Positions 1 through 12,404 are shown, numbered from the stretch's first letter. The stretch: 64,000 nt of DNA from Artemia franciscana (GCF_032884065.1 NC_088876.1:248001-312000); one strand, 5' to 3'. A program made the numbers and translations. The notes: generated by a model from the letters alone, not told the origin.

Positions 1-533
1 TATTTCTGGTTTAATGCAGCTTTTCCCTTTCCGTTAAAAAAGTATTTTTAAGGGAAAAGTTTTTCTTATTAATGTTTGTTTGTTTTCAACTGAAATATTC
101 AGTTTTAAAGGTTGAAAAAGAATATTTAAAATATTTTTGTTTTTTAATCTATAAGAATCCAGATTTTGGTGGTTTATTTATAAGTTGGACGAAATTTTCC
201 AACATTTTCTATCCGGTCAAGCCCTGTTGACAATCTAGATGCATAAAGCCTATTTTTTTAAAAATTTGCTCCTTTGCAACTTTCCCAAGTAAACAAAATT
301 TTATATCCTTTTATGTTTTTAAGGTATTATATCGATGCAACAAATAAAATATTTTCATTCGTAAGTGCAAATTGTGTTTTGGTGTTTAAAAATTCGGTGT
401 TTCCGAGATATTTCTAATCCATCTCTTCATATTGAGCATCAAGATATCTTAATCCATCCACCTGAATCTGGGCTTTTGATAGCCCAGATACACGTAGAGT
501 ATTTTAATTCACTCCAACGCCGCCCTTGCCATC
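1..533. other. AT-rich unassigned left edge
   Basis: No gene is supported. A 64-codon open frame around 365-559 has no recognisable motif and runs into the head of the neighbouring repeat. A short stretch near 388-405 is an inverted match (about 14 bp) to the sequence just outside two other family A copies (29186-29226 and 46717-46765), so the flank may belong to a longer version of that repeat. Confidence 0.5.
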
Positions 534-2260
534 AAACAGTTCGTGGTAACGAACTGTAGTAAGGAGCGACCCGACTCAATAGTAACCGAAACTCTAAAAA
601 ATAGAATTTTGATACCAATAGTCACATAAGAAAAAATCACATTTTAATGCTGATTTTAAATATATAACTTTCATCAAAATTAGTCTGACCTATCAAAAGT
701 TAAAAGCCTGAGAAAATTTGTCTCATTTTAGAAAATAGGGGTAAACACCCCTTAAAAGTCATACAGTCTAAACGAAAATCACAACATCAGATTCAGCGTA
801 TTAGAGAACTATATTGTACAAGTTTCAAGCTCCTATCTACAAAAATTTGGATTTTGCATTTTTTGCCAGAAGACAAATCACGGATGCGTGTTTATTTGTT
901 GTTATGTTTTTTTTTGTGCTTTTGTTTTTTTCCCCAGGGGTGATCGTATTGACCCAGTGGTCCTAGAATGTCGTGAAAGGGCTCAATCGAACGGAGATTA
1001 AAAGTTCTAGTGCCCTTTTTAAGTGACCAAAAGAATTGGAGGGCACCTAGGCCCCCTTCCACGCTCATTTTTTCCCCGAAGTCACCGGATCAAAATTCTG
1101 AGATAGCCATTTTGTCTCATCATAGTTGAAAAATCTAATAACTATGTCTTTGTGGACGACTTGGTTCCCCTCAGTCCCCGTGGGAGGGGTTGCAAGTTAC
1201 AAATTTTGACCTGTGTTTACATGTAGTAATGGTTACTGGGAAGTATACAGACGTTTTCAGGGGGATTTTTTTTGGTTTGGGAGGGAGAGTGGAGGTGGAG
1301 AGGGAGGGATTACGAGGGAGGATATTTTCATGGAAAAAATTCTCATAGGGGAAGAAAATTTCAATGAAGGGGGCGCAGGATTGTCTAGCATTATTTAAAA
1401 AAAACAATGAAAAAATAAATATGAAAAGTTTTAATCTACTGAAAGTGAAAAGCAGAATTAAAACTTAAAACGAGCAGAAACTATTACGCATATGAGGGGT
1501 TTACCTCATCGTAATACCTCGATCTTTATTCTAAAGTATTTTTAGTAATTTTAACTATTTATTCTACGGCCTTTATGATTCAAGGGTCATTCTTAAGGAA
1601 TTGGGACAAAATTTAAGCTTTAGTTTAAAGAGCGAGGTATTGACGAGGGGTGAACCCCCTGATATACACAATAAAAACATACGAATATAGAAGTTCGTTA
1701 CGTAAGTTAATTCGTAAATTACGTATATTTTTTTACTAATGAAAATGTTCGTAAAAAATTAAAAGTTCTAGTTGCCTTTTTAAGTCATCAAAAAATTGGA
1801 GGGCAACTAGACTTCCTCCCTCACTCCTTTTTTCTCAAAATCTTCGAATTAAAACTATGAGAAAGCCATTTAACCAAAAAAATGAATATGCAAATTTCAT
1901 TTTAATTATTTATGTGCGGAGAACCATGATCAAAACATGCATTAATTAAAAAACGTCCAGAAATTAAATTAAAAAAAAATAACAGTTTTTTTTAAAATGA
2001 AAGTCAGAAGCGACATTAAAGCTTAAAACAAACAGAAATTACTCCGTGTATGAAAGGGCTTTTCCTCCTCAACATCCCGATCTTTACGCTAAAGTTTTTA
2101 CTGTTTTAAGAAGTAGAGTTAAGAGAAAGGGTCAACCTTTAGCTTAAAGAGCGAGGCGTTGAGGAGGAAAATCCCCTTTCATATACGGAATAATTTCTGT
2201 TCGTTTTAAGTTTTAATGTTGCTCCTTAGGTTCTTTAAAAAAAACTTGTTTTTTTATTAT
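534..2260 (+). repeat. Family A foldback repeat, copy 1 (near full length)
   Basis: The copy begins with the head palindrome CAGTTCGTGGTAACGAACTG at 537-556, followed by GTAAGGAGCGAC. It runs through a T-rich tract (about 900-940), a middle module (about 1000-1110: AAAGTTCTAG, TTGGAGGGCA, GATAGCCATTTTG), a purine-rich block (1260-1390) and a second middle module (about 1760-1880). It ends with the tail hairpin whose arms lie near 2015-2100 and 2140-2228. The same order occurs in the copies at 4118-5860, 38624-40365 and 44985-46716. Open frames inside are short and not conserved between copies, so this looks non-autonomous. Terminal T/A runs make the exact end uncertain by tens of bases. Confidence 0.85.
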
Positions 2261-3440
2261 TTATTCCTGAAAGTCTTACTAACACCCTTAGCATTAGCAA
2301 TAGGAGTCAAAATCACACAAGTAATAGTGGAAAAGTTTTGAGTAGTATTAGTGATAGCAACAGTAGTATTAGTTGTGGTAGCCGTAATAGTTTTTAAGTT
2401 GTACAGTTATGGTCTTGTTGAACCTTTTGATTTAGCAAAATGTCCCCCTTAAGTGTTCTTGAAAGTTCTACATTAATATCGCAAGCAATAGTAGCAGCAA
2501 TACTAATAATAGCAAAAGCAGTAGTTCTAATAGTCTACTATTTTTAATAGTAACATTCACATAGTGTATTTTTATGTGTTTAATATACCCATGATTAAAC
2601 GCTGAAGTTATAACCAAGTACTCAAAGCACTCCACTCTTTTGACAGTCTTACTAGTATCCATAGAAGTTGCAGCATTAGTATGCATATATTGTAGTTCAC
2701 GATGTATTGTTGGCACATCTCTTTAAGTATCTACATGTTCATAAGGTGTTCTGATCTTTTTCAATAGCCCCCTAAACACTTCCTGAAAGTTTCACCTTAA
2801 TATCATTAGCTTTAGCAGCAGCAGGTAGCAATAGCTGCAGCATTAGTTTTAGCATGCGCTTTATACTTTTTGTTTTTTCCCACGTATCCATCAACAAACA
2901 CTATAAATTTTGACTTTATACCCTTCAAGAGTCTTGCAGTCACTGCTGATATGTCTTGGATGTTTCAACCTAAGTGTCTAAGCCATTCCTAAGAAAGGGC
3001 TGATGTGCATTTTGACAACCAGTCAGGAAATAGTTTGTTTCGATTTACTTCAACTTCTCCCTTAAAATTTTTGCCAATTTGCACCTCAATATAATCAATT
3101 TGATTAATTGTCATGTTAAAATTAGTGGTTTCAATAGTTGTTATAGAAGTATTATTAGTACTGGTAGTAGTAGTAGCAGTAGTAGAAGTAATAGTGTCGT
3201 GCACATACTATATTTGACCAATTGATCATCCTCCTCATCGTTCCAAAAAGTTTCAACTTATACTCTAAGCCATTGCTAAGATACGCTCTTTTGACAACAC
3301 ACAAGCACAAATTGTACTTAAATTTAGTTTAAAACCCACCTCAATATCCACTAAAAGCTTTATTTGAATGGTCATGACCTTTTTTAACACAAAAAAGTTA
3401 AACCTTCCCCCCTTTCCCATTAACGAATACAATTTGTGGA
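2261..3440. repeat. Degenerate trinucleotide (AGT/AGC) repeats with TGAAAGTTTCA modules
   Basis: Runs of imperfect AGT/AGC/AAT triplets lie near 2330-2390, 2485-2535, 2810-2855 and 3115-3190. They alternate with a recurring module of the type CTTAAACACTTCCTGAAAG followed by TTAATATC (about 2450 and 2765). The same module type appears near 23440-23520. Two minus-strand open frames here (2468-2716, 2989-3204) are products of the triplet repeats and are not credited as genes. Confidence 0.5.
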
Positions 3441-3620
3441 AAAATTATTTAATTTTAAAGCATGCTGCCCTTGCCCCAAGGATTGTAGGGGATTCCATCC
3501 TCAGAGACATGGTTTTTGGATTTCTCAACTATACTGAACAAGATGTCTATCTCAAACTTTTTAACTGGTTTCTTTGAGGGAAATAGACAAGTGAGAGGAA
3601 GCTTATTACCCTCCAATCAC
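3440..3620 (-). repeat. Family A fragment, strongly diverged
   Basis: About 150 bp aligns by eye to the middle of family A in reverse orientation. It holds the AAGGATTGTAGGGGATT block, a CTATACTGAACAAGATG block and ATCTCAAA, matching 5215-5330. It is much more diverged than the other copies and lacks both ends. Confidence 0.6.
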
Positions 3621-4117
3621 TTATGAATTGAAAAGGGTAAAATAACTTTCAATGTGTTTTCCCAGAGCCTCTTTTAAAGCTTCTAGATTCTACAATAACT
3701 TCTTCCACACAATGGTCATAATGGTCATACCAAATTACCCTGCTAAAAAAAATTTAAATACTAATACACTGTTTCCACATCACTCTTTTTAGGCATTTCG
3801 ATTGCACTTGTCTAAGATTTCTGTTCTTTGTGGGCCTTATCTCTTTATTGGTGGTGATTTATGGTAGGGTTGAAAGTTTTATTTGGACATCTCTTATTTG
3901 GAAAAAGTTTTTGTTTTAAATTAATATTTTGTAAATATCAATCTGTTTTGTGGCCCTCATTTTTATTTATGTTCAAAGAGTCCTTAGAAAGTAATTCCAC
4001 CTTTTAGTCCTTTCAAAACAAATTTTTAGTCTTAAATATATTTAGTAGCAATAGTAGTGGCATTAATTTTTTCAACCGTAGTAGTTTCCATTGTTTTCTA
4101 TGCTGATCCTGTTCAAA
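3621..4117. other. T-rich spacer with a family B unit
   Basis: Nothing coding is seen. At about 3815-3890 there is a T-rich unit (TTTCTGTTC ... TTTATTGGTGGTGATTTATGG) that recurs at 5925-5990, 16265-16400 and 40455-40650. It is called family B here. Confidence 0.45.
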
Positions 4118-5860
4118 TTAAATAAAAAAAAACTAATTTTTTTTAGCTCAAAGTAAGGAGCGACATTAAAACTTAAAACGAACAGAAATTACTCCGTATA
4201 TGAAATGGGTTGTCCCCTCCATAATCCCTCGCTCTTTACGCTAAAGCTTTTAATAGTTTTAAAAAGCAAAATTGTGGCAAAGAGTCAAACTTTAGCGTAA
4301 AGAGCGAGGGATTACGCAGGGGACAACCCATTTCATATACGGAGTAATTTCTGTTCGTTTTAAGTTTTAATGTCGCTCCTTACTTTCAGCTAAAAAAATT
4401 AGTTTTTTTTTATTTAATTTCTGAACGTTTTTGAATTAATGCATGTTTGGTTTTGGCTCTCCGCACATAAATTAAAATGAAATTTGCATATCAATTCTTT
4501 TTTTGCTAAACGGCTTTCTCTTAATTTTGATCAGACGGTTTTGAAAAATAAGGGGTGGTGAAGGACGCCTAGTTGCCCTCTAATTTTTCGATTACTTAAA
4601 GAGGCAACTAGAACTTTTAATTTTTAACGAACGTTTTTATTAGTAAAAAATATACGTAACTTAAGAATTAACTTACGTAACAAACTTTCATAATCTTATA
4701 TTTTTATTATGTATACGAGGGGGTTTGTAACCTCGTTAATACCTCGCTCTTTACACTAAATCGTAAGTTTTGTCCCAATTCTTTAAGAATGACCCCTGAA
4801 TCAGAAAGGCCGTAAAATAAATAATTGAAATTACTAAAAATACTTTAGCATAAAGAGCAAGTTATTTATTTCCTCCTAAATACCTCGCTCTTTATGCTAA
4901 AGTATTTTTAGAACCCCTCATATGCATAATAATCTCTATTCGTTTTACGTTTCAATGCTACTCCTTCCTTTCATTTGAAAAAACGTTTTCATGTTTATTT
5001 TTCAATGTTTTCTTATAGTAATGCTAGAAAATCCTGCCCCCTTTTCATTTAATTTTTCTGCCCCCATGACAGATTCCTCCAAGGAAGGATCCTCCAACAT
5101 AGCCCCCTCCCCTCAGCCCCAACCCCAAAAAAAATAAAGTCCCCCTGAAAACGTCTGTACACTTCCCAATAACCATTACTATGTGTTAACACTGGTCAAA
5201 GTTTGTAATTTGCAGGCCCTCCCCCAGGGATTGTGGGGGAGTAAGTCATACCCAAAGACGTAGTTATTATGGTTTTCGAATATGTTGAACAAGATGGCTA
5301 TCTCAAAATTTTGATCCGTTGAATTTGGGAAAAAAATGAGCGTGGGAGGGGGCCAAGATGCCTTCCAATTTTTTTGGTCACTTAAAAAGGGCACTAGAAC
5401 TTTTCTTTTCCGTTAGAATGAGCCCTCTTGCGACATTCTAGGACCACTTGGTCAATACGATGACCCCTGGGAAAAAAAACAACAAACAAACAAACAAATA
5501 AACTCGCACCCGTGATTTGTCTTCTGACAAAAATACAAAATTCCACATTTTTGTAGATAGGAGCTTGAAACTTCTACAGTAGGGTTCTCTAATACGCTGA
5601 ATCTGATGGTGTCATTTTCGTTAAGATCCTAAGAATCTTAAGGGGGTGTTTTCCCCTATTTTCTTAAATAAGGCAAATTTTCTCTGGCTCGTAACTTTTG
5701 ATGGGTAAGACTAAACTTGATGAAACGTATATATTTAAAATCAGCATTAAAATGCAATTATTTTTATGTATCTATTGATATCAAAATTCAATTTTTTAGA
5801 GTTTTGGTTACTATTGAGCCGGGTCGCTCCTTACTACAGTTTGTTACCACGAACTGTTTG
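4118..5860 (-). repeat. Family A foldback repeat, copy 2 (near full length)
   Basis: This copy is in reverse orientation. The tail hairpin comes first, with arms at about 4141-4250 and 4290-4395 around a ~40-nt loop; the arms are almost perfectly complementary over roughly 105 bp. Then come the middle modules, the GTAGTAATGG-type block, the T/A tract and the head palindrome near 5840-5858. It is one of the best-preserved copies. It is flanked on both sides by family B T-rich units (3815-3890 and 5925-5990), so it may have inserted into, or travelled with, that repeat. Confidence 0.85.
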
Positions 5861-6289
5861 ACAAAGGATAATAACACATTTTGTCCACTTTGCTTTTTAA
5901 TTAGGCAGCATAATTGCGGCTATCTATGATTTCTGTTGGTTTTGGGCTTCATTCATTTATTGATGGTGATTTATGGCAGGTTAAAGTTTTTTCTTTGAAA
6001 ACCTCTGATGAATTTTTCTTTTTTAATATCATGTAAAGTCCAACCTTTATTACAACCCCCATTATCCTTTATGTTTCTGGAAAACGGTTCTATATTTAGT
6101 CAATTTCAAAACCAATTTTTTAATTTCTATTTATCATTTACTACCATAGAAATTTCTATTGTTCCAGTTATTTTTCTTTTTAATCAACATTCTATTTCAA
6201 TATCTATTCTCAAGCTGTGTCTATTTGCTTTAAAAACCATCCTTTCAATTATCAGATGCAAAATAATGTATCAATATGTTTTATTTTAG
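5861..6289 (+). other. Probable intron / upstream sequence of the 6.3 kb exon
   Basis: T-rich sequence ends in TTTTATTTTAG at 6279-6289, a usable splice acceptor. It includes a family B unit at 5925-5990. A 93-codon open frame inside (6008-6289) stops at the TAG of the acceptor and is very T-rich, so it is judged non-coding. No upstream exon was identified in the window. Confidence 0.5.
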
Positions 6290-6553
6290 GTTACAGTGAC
6301 GCAAATGGCAGGAGTAAGAGTGACAAATATCCTCTCATGCTTCCCTCCTACTGGAATAAGCGAACCTTTTTGTAGCCCTTCTGTTTTCCCTGAACCTACT
6401 CCCCCAACTACAACAACACCTCCACCAGATCCATGTGATACTGCCCCGAATCCCGAATGTACAGCAAAAATATGCGAAGAACAACCAGGAACTAGAGAAT
6501 GTTTTTGCGCAAATAACCCAACCTCCATGGTTGATGGCGTTCCTTGTACATAG
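6290..6553 (+). CDS. Last exon of a Cys-rich, Pro/Thr-linker protein (partial)
   Basis: The frame opens directly at a TTTTATTTTAG acceptor in phase 0 and runs 87 codons to TAG. The product begins VTVTQMAGVRVTNIL, then has two cysteines in a Pro-rich stretch, a short linker with four Thr and three Pro (TTTTPPP), and a C-terminal block with six cysteines ending GVPCT. Short Thr/Pro linkers before compact Cys-rich tails are common in secreted or extracellular arthropod proteins. That is family knowledge, not proof of function, and I do not recognise the family. A 3' UTR of only ~60 bp is followed by AATAAA, which supports a true transcript end. Earlier exons must lie upstream, beyond the repeats or outside the window. 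The alternative is a chance frame. Confidence 0.6.
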   Translation, partial: VTVTQMAGVRVTNILSCFPPTGISEPFCSPSVFPEPTPPTTTTPPPDPCDTAPNPECTAKICEEQPGTRECFCANNPTSMVDGVPCT

Positions 6554-6611
6554 TTTGTTTCATAGAATTTGTAATGAATATGTGAAGTTTTTGGGATTTG
6601 GTTTATATTGA

Positions 6612-6617
6612 AATAAA
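6612..6617 (+). terminator. Polyadenylation signal AATAAA
   Basis: AATAAA lies 59 bases after the stop codon of the Cys-rich exon, and T-rich sequence follows at about 6630-6655. This is the usual layout for a short 3' UTR. Confidence 0.5.
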
Positions 6618-6639
6618 CATTCATGAGATTGAAAATCTA

Positions 6640-6905
6640 ATGTTTTGCTTTCCTTTAGAGCACTACTAGTTACTATAGTAGTATACTAGTAAATTTTTAG
6701 TATTGAGTAAATTTTAGTATTTAGTAGTAAAATTTTAGTATTAAAACTAGTAGTAATACTAGTAGTAGTGAAATTTTAGGAATCAGATTTATATTTTAAT
6801 TAATATTTATGGGATTAAAAATCTGATTTACTGTTCCCTTCGGATTTACTAGTAGCAGCAGTTGTAGCAGCTGTTGTTGCAGCAGTAGCAGTAGTACTAT
6901 GCACG
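6640..6905. repeat. Degenerate TAG/AGC triplet repeat tract
   Basis: Imperfect repeats of ACTAGTAGTAA and TTTTAGTATT at 6660-6780 are followed by GCAGCAGTTGTAGCAGCTG-type triplets at 6850-6900. Same style as the 2.3-3.2 kb region. Confidence 0.6.
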
Positions 6906-8437
6906 TAATGCCCTCATCCTTAATAGTAGTCACATTCTACTGTCGAGAATCATCTAAAAAAAATCCGCAAATGAAAAGTTTTTTTAGTTGAATAGATTGT
7001 ACAAAAGACATGTTTTGTGAATGATAAATATTTCTAGCCACTCGATGGTGGTTATTTCCCCTTAAGGAAAACCAGCCATTCCCCTATTTAGTCATTTTCA
7101 AAATTTATTACTCCAACGAAACTTCCCTTTTCCTTATGCATCTTTCCTAGAGTTAGACTCAGTATTCTTTTCACTAATTTATTTTCTTACTACGAGCCAG
7201 GGAAAAAAACTAAAAGGGTCCAAAGTTGAAGTGGTTTATATATAATATGATTTTTGTTTATTTTAATATTAATTCATCCAATGATTTTTGTTGCACAAAA
7301 GTCGCTTTTTATCACGGCTACCCTACCATTCTCATTTTTTTAGTCATGTTTGCTCATAATACTGAAAGATAAATTAAATCAAAGGGGACAACTGTAGACT
7401 AAATCGTGTCGGAGTGTTTAGCACAGTCGCAATAACGCTAAAATGGCTTTTTTTAACGACATAATTGTTTCATTTGGTTTTAAAGAAAGAGGTGTTTCAC
7501 TTTTGTTGAGTTTATTGTATTTGATATTGTCCCATCAGCGCCTTCACAAGAAAATTTTATTGTTTTCATAGAATTTTATATCATTTTTAAAGAAAATTTT
7601 CATTGTAATTCGTAATTTTGGAAAAGTAAATGGTTGGATTAGAAACAATTGACTTCGAATATATGTATCTTATACTTTTGGTATAAATCAAGTTATTAAG
7701 TTGTTGTAAGATCTAGGAAATATATGCCTTGAACTAAAATTTCATGTTGATACGTTTTCCTAGTTTAAACAAAAGGTAGATGCATAATATATTAGTGGAA
7801 TGAGAAGGTAGGACTTTTTCATAGAAAACATACAGATTGTTGATGATACATTTAACAGAAAATGTGAATTCTTGAAAATAGTGGAGATCATGAGGTAAGC
7901 GTTTTATTTATTATGATTATATGTATGAAATGCAGAAAATATTTTACATGTAATTATAATGGAGCACTATTATAATGGCCGCAACTATAAATTTATTTTA
8001 ATCTTTTCTCTTTCTTTAACCTGAATTAGATAGAGGTAAATAAATATTATAAATAAGCCAAGACTTGTCCTGCCTCTTTGAATGGAAAAAAAAACACTCA
8101 TTTGAAACAAGCATTTGAAAGAAAGAGCCATCTTTTCTTTGCATTTTGCTCTAAAACGCAATAAAACTCCTTTTTTTCCAATTTTTCACCTTTTTTATGA
8201 AGAAGGTCTATTTTTAGCCAAGACTAGGCCTTTGTCATTGATGGATAGAAAATATCCTTTGAACCATACACTTGGATCAATAAAACGGATTGGCTTAGTA
8301 TTTTGCTTCAAAAATATTGTAAAATGTCAATTTTTCGGCTTTTTTGTGATCTTTTAGGGAGTGGGTCAGTATTAAAGAAAGATTAGGCGTGCTTTATTAA
8401 TTTAAATAAGACACCATAAGACATTTGAAAGAGAAAG
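6906..8437. other. AT-rich region without recognised features
   Basis: No coding signal, hairpin or repeat copy was recognised. An 80-codon plus-strand frame near 8115-8357 shows no motif and no splice context I trust. Confidence 0.4.
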
Positions 8438-9062
8438 AGATTTGGTGTAAATTGATAACTTGGAAACGTTTGAATCTTGCTATTTCATAGATAAAACCCT
8501 ACTCTAGTTATATCCCCACTCCTCTTAACTCATGCACCCTGACACTAAAATGTTGTTTTTAAAAAATATGTATTTTTCTAACCCTTAACATAGCTTTACT
8601 GAAAGATTAAGGTAAAACTGATACAAAAAAATTATTGTAATTATAGCATAAAATTTTTCATACAATCTAACAATAAATAAATTGGTTGTGAGTTGAAAAC
8701 TTGAAAAGGTTTTAATCTTGCTATTTTATAGGTAAAACCCTGCTCTAGCTATATTCCCACTCTCCTTAACTCACGCACCCTGACATCAAAATGTGGTCTT
8801 TAAGAATTATATATTTTTAACCCTTGAAATAGCCTTATTGAAAGATTGAGGTGAAATTGATATAAGAAAACAAACTTATTGCAAGATTAACGTAAAAACA
8901 GCATAATAAAAAGAAAATTAGTTGTAATTTGATAACTTCGAAAGTTATGAATCTATAGGTAAAACCTTACTCTAGCTAAACACCAACTCTGCTTAAATGA
9001 TGCACCCTGACTCTAAAATGTCATTCTCACGAAATATATTTTTTTTTATTCCTCTTAAACAA
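8438..9062 (+). repeat. Three tandem ~240-bp repeat units
   Basis: Three diverged units start at about 8442, 8683 and 8920 (spacing 241 and 237 bp). Each begins with a TTGATAACTTGGAAA-like block. Each then has AGGTAAAACCCTACTCTAG, a CTTAACTCATGCACCCTGAC block and AAAATGT. The third unit is shorter. The array sits immediately outside the left arm of the large inverted duplication and has no counterpart beyond the right arm. Confidence 0.75.
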
Positions 9063-9212
9063 AGTAATTGTTGCTTGAAAACACTTTCCTTGGCCCTAGT
9101 TTAGACTGTCAATACATTTATGTTACCACCTTATTGATATATCAATACAGATTTTGACTTTAATGAAGGAAACTTTAAATCTAAGACCCTTTTTGAACCG
9201 AATGCAAAAATG

Positions 9213-9466
9213 TGTCTTTTGTTTCTTTTTCTGCGTGTTTCTTCTAATAACGAGAAAACGTATTGTGAAGTTGACATTTTTTTTATTATTACTGTTGTAA
9301 GCAGTGAGGCTTCTGCTCCATAAAGCTAAATACTTTGGGCCCATTCCAAAAGTGGATTTTACTAGTATCAAGATGTAAATTGATAAAATGTAATCAGCAG
9401 GTCCGTTTAATAGATCAATAGTCAATACAATTGGGATGCTTGGAAGCATATTATCCATTCAATTTT
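9213..9466. mobile_element. Insertion private to the left arm (~250 bp)
   Basis: The right arm passes directly from CGAATCC..TTTTGTAGGAACTAT, whereas here about 250 bp intervene before TTTTTCTAGGAACTATG. The insert begins around the GTGTCTTTTGTTTC stretch. No terminal repeats or clear target duplication were found, so a deletion from the right arm is equally possible. Confidence 0.5.
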
Positions 9467-11430
9467 TCTAGGAACTATGTAGGGAGTTCTCAGTGCATGG
9501 AATTTCTTGTAAAGTAAAACGCATTACCCGAATCATAGCATTAGGAAGGCTTTCTTGGTTCAGCTGTCTAGCGCATAGTTCCATTGGGGGGGGGATTTCT
9601 TTTGAATCCTAAAACAGACAAAAACTGTTTCAATATAACGGTCCCCTGAGGAAAATTTCTTGAAGAAAAATATCTGGAACGTAGACTTCCCCACTTGATT
9701 ATCAGAATCTAACAAGTTCTATTACATAACAACCAATGAAAACATGAGTTGGAACGGGCCCTCAAAGATTTTCCCTACTCCCTTAGGTTTTTAAACGATC
9801 AAAAACAATGAAGTTACATCTATGTTTGCTCCTTGATTTGAAAGGACCCTGAAGCTTTTTCTTAGCCCTTGTAGGTTTTCAAACATAGTAACCAAAAAAA
9901 AAATCTCTAAGAGAACATCCTTTATTATGTAACACGTACCTGTATCTGTTGAAAATTACTCCCTAATATGTAACAGACATCTGCACTTTGAAGAAAATCA
10001 ATAATGCCTGCGTCTTGAGGGAATCGCTGTTGAACTTCTTCTTGATATTATTCCATTAAGGAAGAAAATTATAGTAGCTATGGCCCATTTTAAAGTATTG
10101 TCCCCCTCACCACTTACTGCCACTACTTCTGCAGGTCCAAATTTGACCATTTACAACTACAACAATAAGTACATCCGACGATGGCAACTTGTGACCGTGA
10201 TTGCAACTGCTTGCGACTGGTACCAAATTTACTGGCGACTAATTTTATAGAATTTTAGGGAATGTTTAACGAAATCAAAACATATAAAGTGCATGCTAAC
10301 TGTCAGAAGGGCACATCAACAACATCTCAGAAGTGAATGAGGGCATTAAGCTGAAACTTTTAGGGTATGTTGGTCGGCGCTTGAACCTTCAGAAAATTCT
10401 TAAAGGGATTTTAAACTAAATAAAGAGATACTCTGTTAATACATATTATTAACATATTATATCTGCGATATCTTAGGGGTTGCTAAGGGTCAAAATATTC
10501 AATCAGAAGATACAATATTCGTCTAGGTTACATGAACGGTGTATCTGAAATCTTCCTTGAAAGGCTGATGGTATTAAGATTGCACTTAAGGAAATATTAA
10601 GGGGGTATTGAAATAAACCAAAAGCCACAAATTAAAATTAATTAATTTGAATTATATATTTCAATTCTTACGCTAAAGACATGACATGCTAGAGAAATAT
10701 TCGATATATTACCAAAACTAAAAATTTGGCAATCAAAAAGGAACATAAATTAATTCTAAAAAACGTTTCGAAAAAGAAATTTTTCAAAGATAAGTAAAAA
10801 AACAAACCCAGATATATTACATAATTGATGTAAATCTCTACCCCAAAAATATAGGCTATATTTAGCTAAATAACTGTCAATCAAAAACGAACGGGAATTA
10901 GAAAAAAATATGAAAAATAAGTTTATCAAAGAAAAGTAAAGATCAAATTACACTAAAGATCAGCAGAAATTGACTTATATTATAATTCAAACTCAAAATG
11001 ACCAGAGATAAAACAAAGCAAACGAAAAGTAAATGAACAACCATAGAAAACAATCATGGAACAGGTACTTACGTAAATGAATTAAAAACTGAAAATGAGT
11101 GTGTTATATATGCCTTGAATATGCTATATGTGTCGAAAACGGGTCTTGAACAGCCTTGGAAAAAACTAAAAAAATTAAAACGAATGTTTGATATACAATG
11201 ATGTTGCTTGCTGAAAGCTCATCAGTTCAAGATTTCACTTAAATAGAATCTTTAGTTTTTTTTCAATGTTACAACAAGTACCAAAGGGAATATTTGTGAA
11301 TTTGTCCATCATTAGAAAGTCATTGGAAAGAACTAATAAATAAAACTGAATATTTGAAATATGATAAAAATTGTTGCTGAAAGCTCAGCAGTTAAAGATT
11401 GACGCAGTAGGCATTAGACTTTTACAGTTA

Positions 11431-11757
11431 AAAGTAAGTAAGTAAATAAAACGGCACTAGACCCTTAAGGTCCAAACCGGCAGTGCTGATCTCTGTTTCA
11501 TGGCCCTTCAGCCATGAAGTGCAATGGGGAGTTGGGGGCCAACCGTCCTGTGCTTTCACAAACCTTTCCTGCTTACCTTCCCCAGATTTCTCCAGGTACC
11601 CGTTTAGAGCTGAGTCGACTGTGGCTGAGCTTACAGAGTCACGCCAATGACTCCCATCCCAAACTAAATTACTGGTCATAACTGGGATTGAACCCGTGCC
11701 CCTTGGACACAGAATTCCCACGCCAGCGCGCCAACCACTCAGCCAGGACGGCCTCCT
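11431..11757 (-). mobile_element. tRNA-derived SINE (SINE-1) with target-site duplication
   Basis: Read on the minus strand, the element starts with a tRNA-like head. Its A box is TGGCTGAGTGGTTGG at 11723-11745 and its B box GGTTCAATCCC at about 11684-11696. A ~43-bp core follows at 11601-11643 (GTGACTCTGTAAGCTC), then a body, and it ends in a CTTACTTACTTTT-type short tandem tail at 11431-11450. It is flanked by GACTTTTACAGTTA at 11417-11430 and GACTTGTACAGTTA at 11758-11771, a 14-bp target-site duplication with one change. The matching place in the right arm (about 22340) has a single uninterrupted copy of that sequence, so it is the empty site. A 97-codon frame across it is incidental. Confidence 0.9.
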
Positions 11758-12404
11758 GACTTGTACAGTTAAGGAAGGGGGCAGTAGTCAAACTCTTGTT
11801 TATAGAAATTTTTGATCGTCTTGTGCTTGAATCGCATTTTCAATTTTTCTTTTCTTTTTTGTTTACCTCAGGGTAGATTGTTCCAAACTCATGGTACTTG
11901 AAAATTAGGAGAGGGTCATTAATCAATGATCAAAAGATTCTACCATCCGAAAGTGGTGTTTTCTACCATTTTGTGTCGCCATATTACAATTTTGCACCAA
12001 AGATAGCAAAAGTTGCCATTGATTGACAATTATGAATAGCCAAACCATTTTATAAGCATTCAAAGAATTCAAGAAAACTACAATTTCAAGAATTCAAGAA
12101 AACTACAAATTCAGATTCCCAGTTGCAAAGAAAGCAGCGCCGTATTTTGGCACATTCGTTCCTGGAGAGACATCTAGTATACCCCATTTAAGCTAAATAG
12201 TGAATATATGACATTTATTATATTAATGATTGGCTTAATAACCAAGTTAACTAAGTAGATTTTCCACTAAATTATGTTCGGCTATAGATACTTATGCGTC
12301 AAATATTATGAAGGACGGACAGTAGGTCCTTGCATGGGGGAAGGGTTATCACATGCCTAGAAAAGTGCATTTCAATGTCCAAATTCACTAACTCTCCACG
12401 AGTC

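Noticed and set aside
6286..6624. 112-codon minus-strand frame opposite the Cys-rich exon
   Set aside because: It mirrors the plus-strand coding frame; the plus strand has the acceptor, the Cys pattern and AATAAA.
9123..9458. 111-codon minus-strand frame as a gene
   Set aside because: It lies mostly in the left-arm-only insertion, has no recognised motif and is not preserved in the right arm.
11431..11757. tRNA gene
   Set aside because: The tRNA-like A and B boxes belong to a SINE head with body, tail and target duplication; a full cloverleaf was not found. The same applies to 18868-19135.
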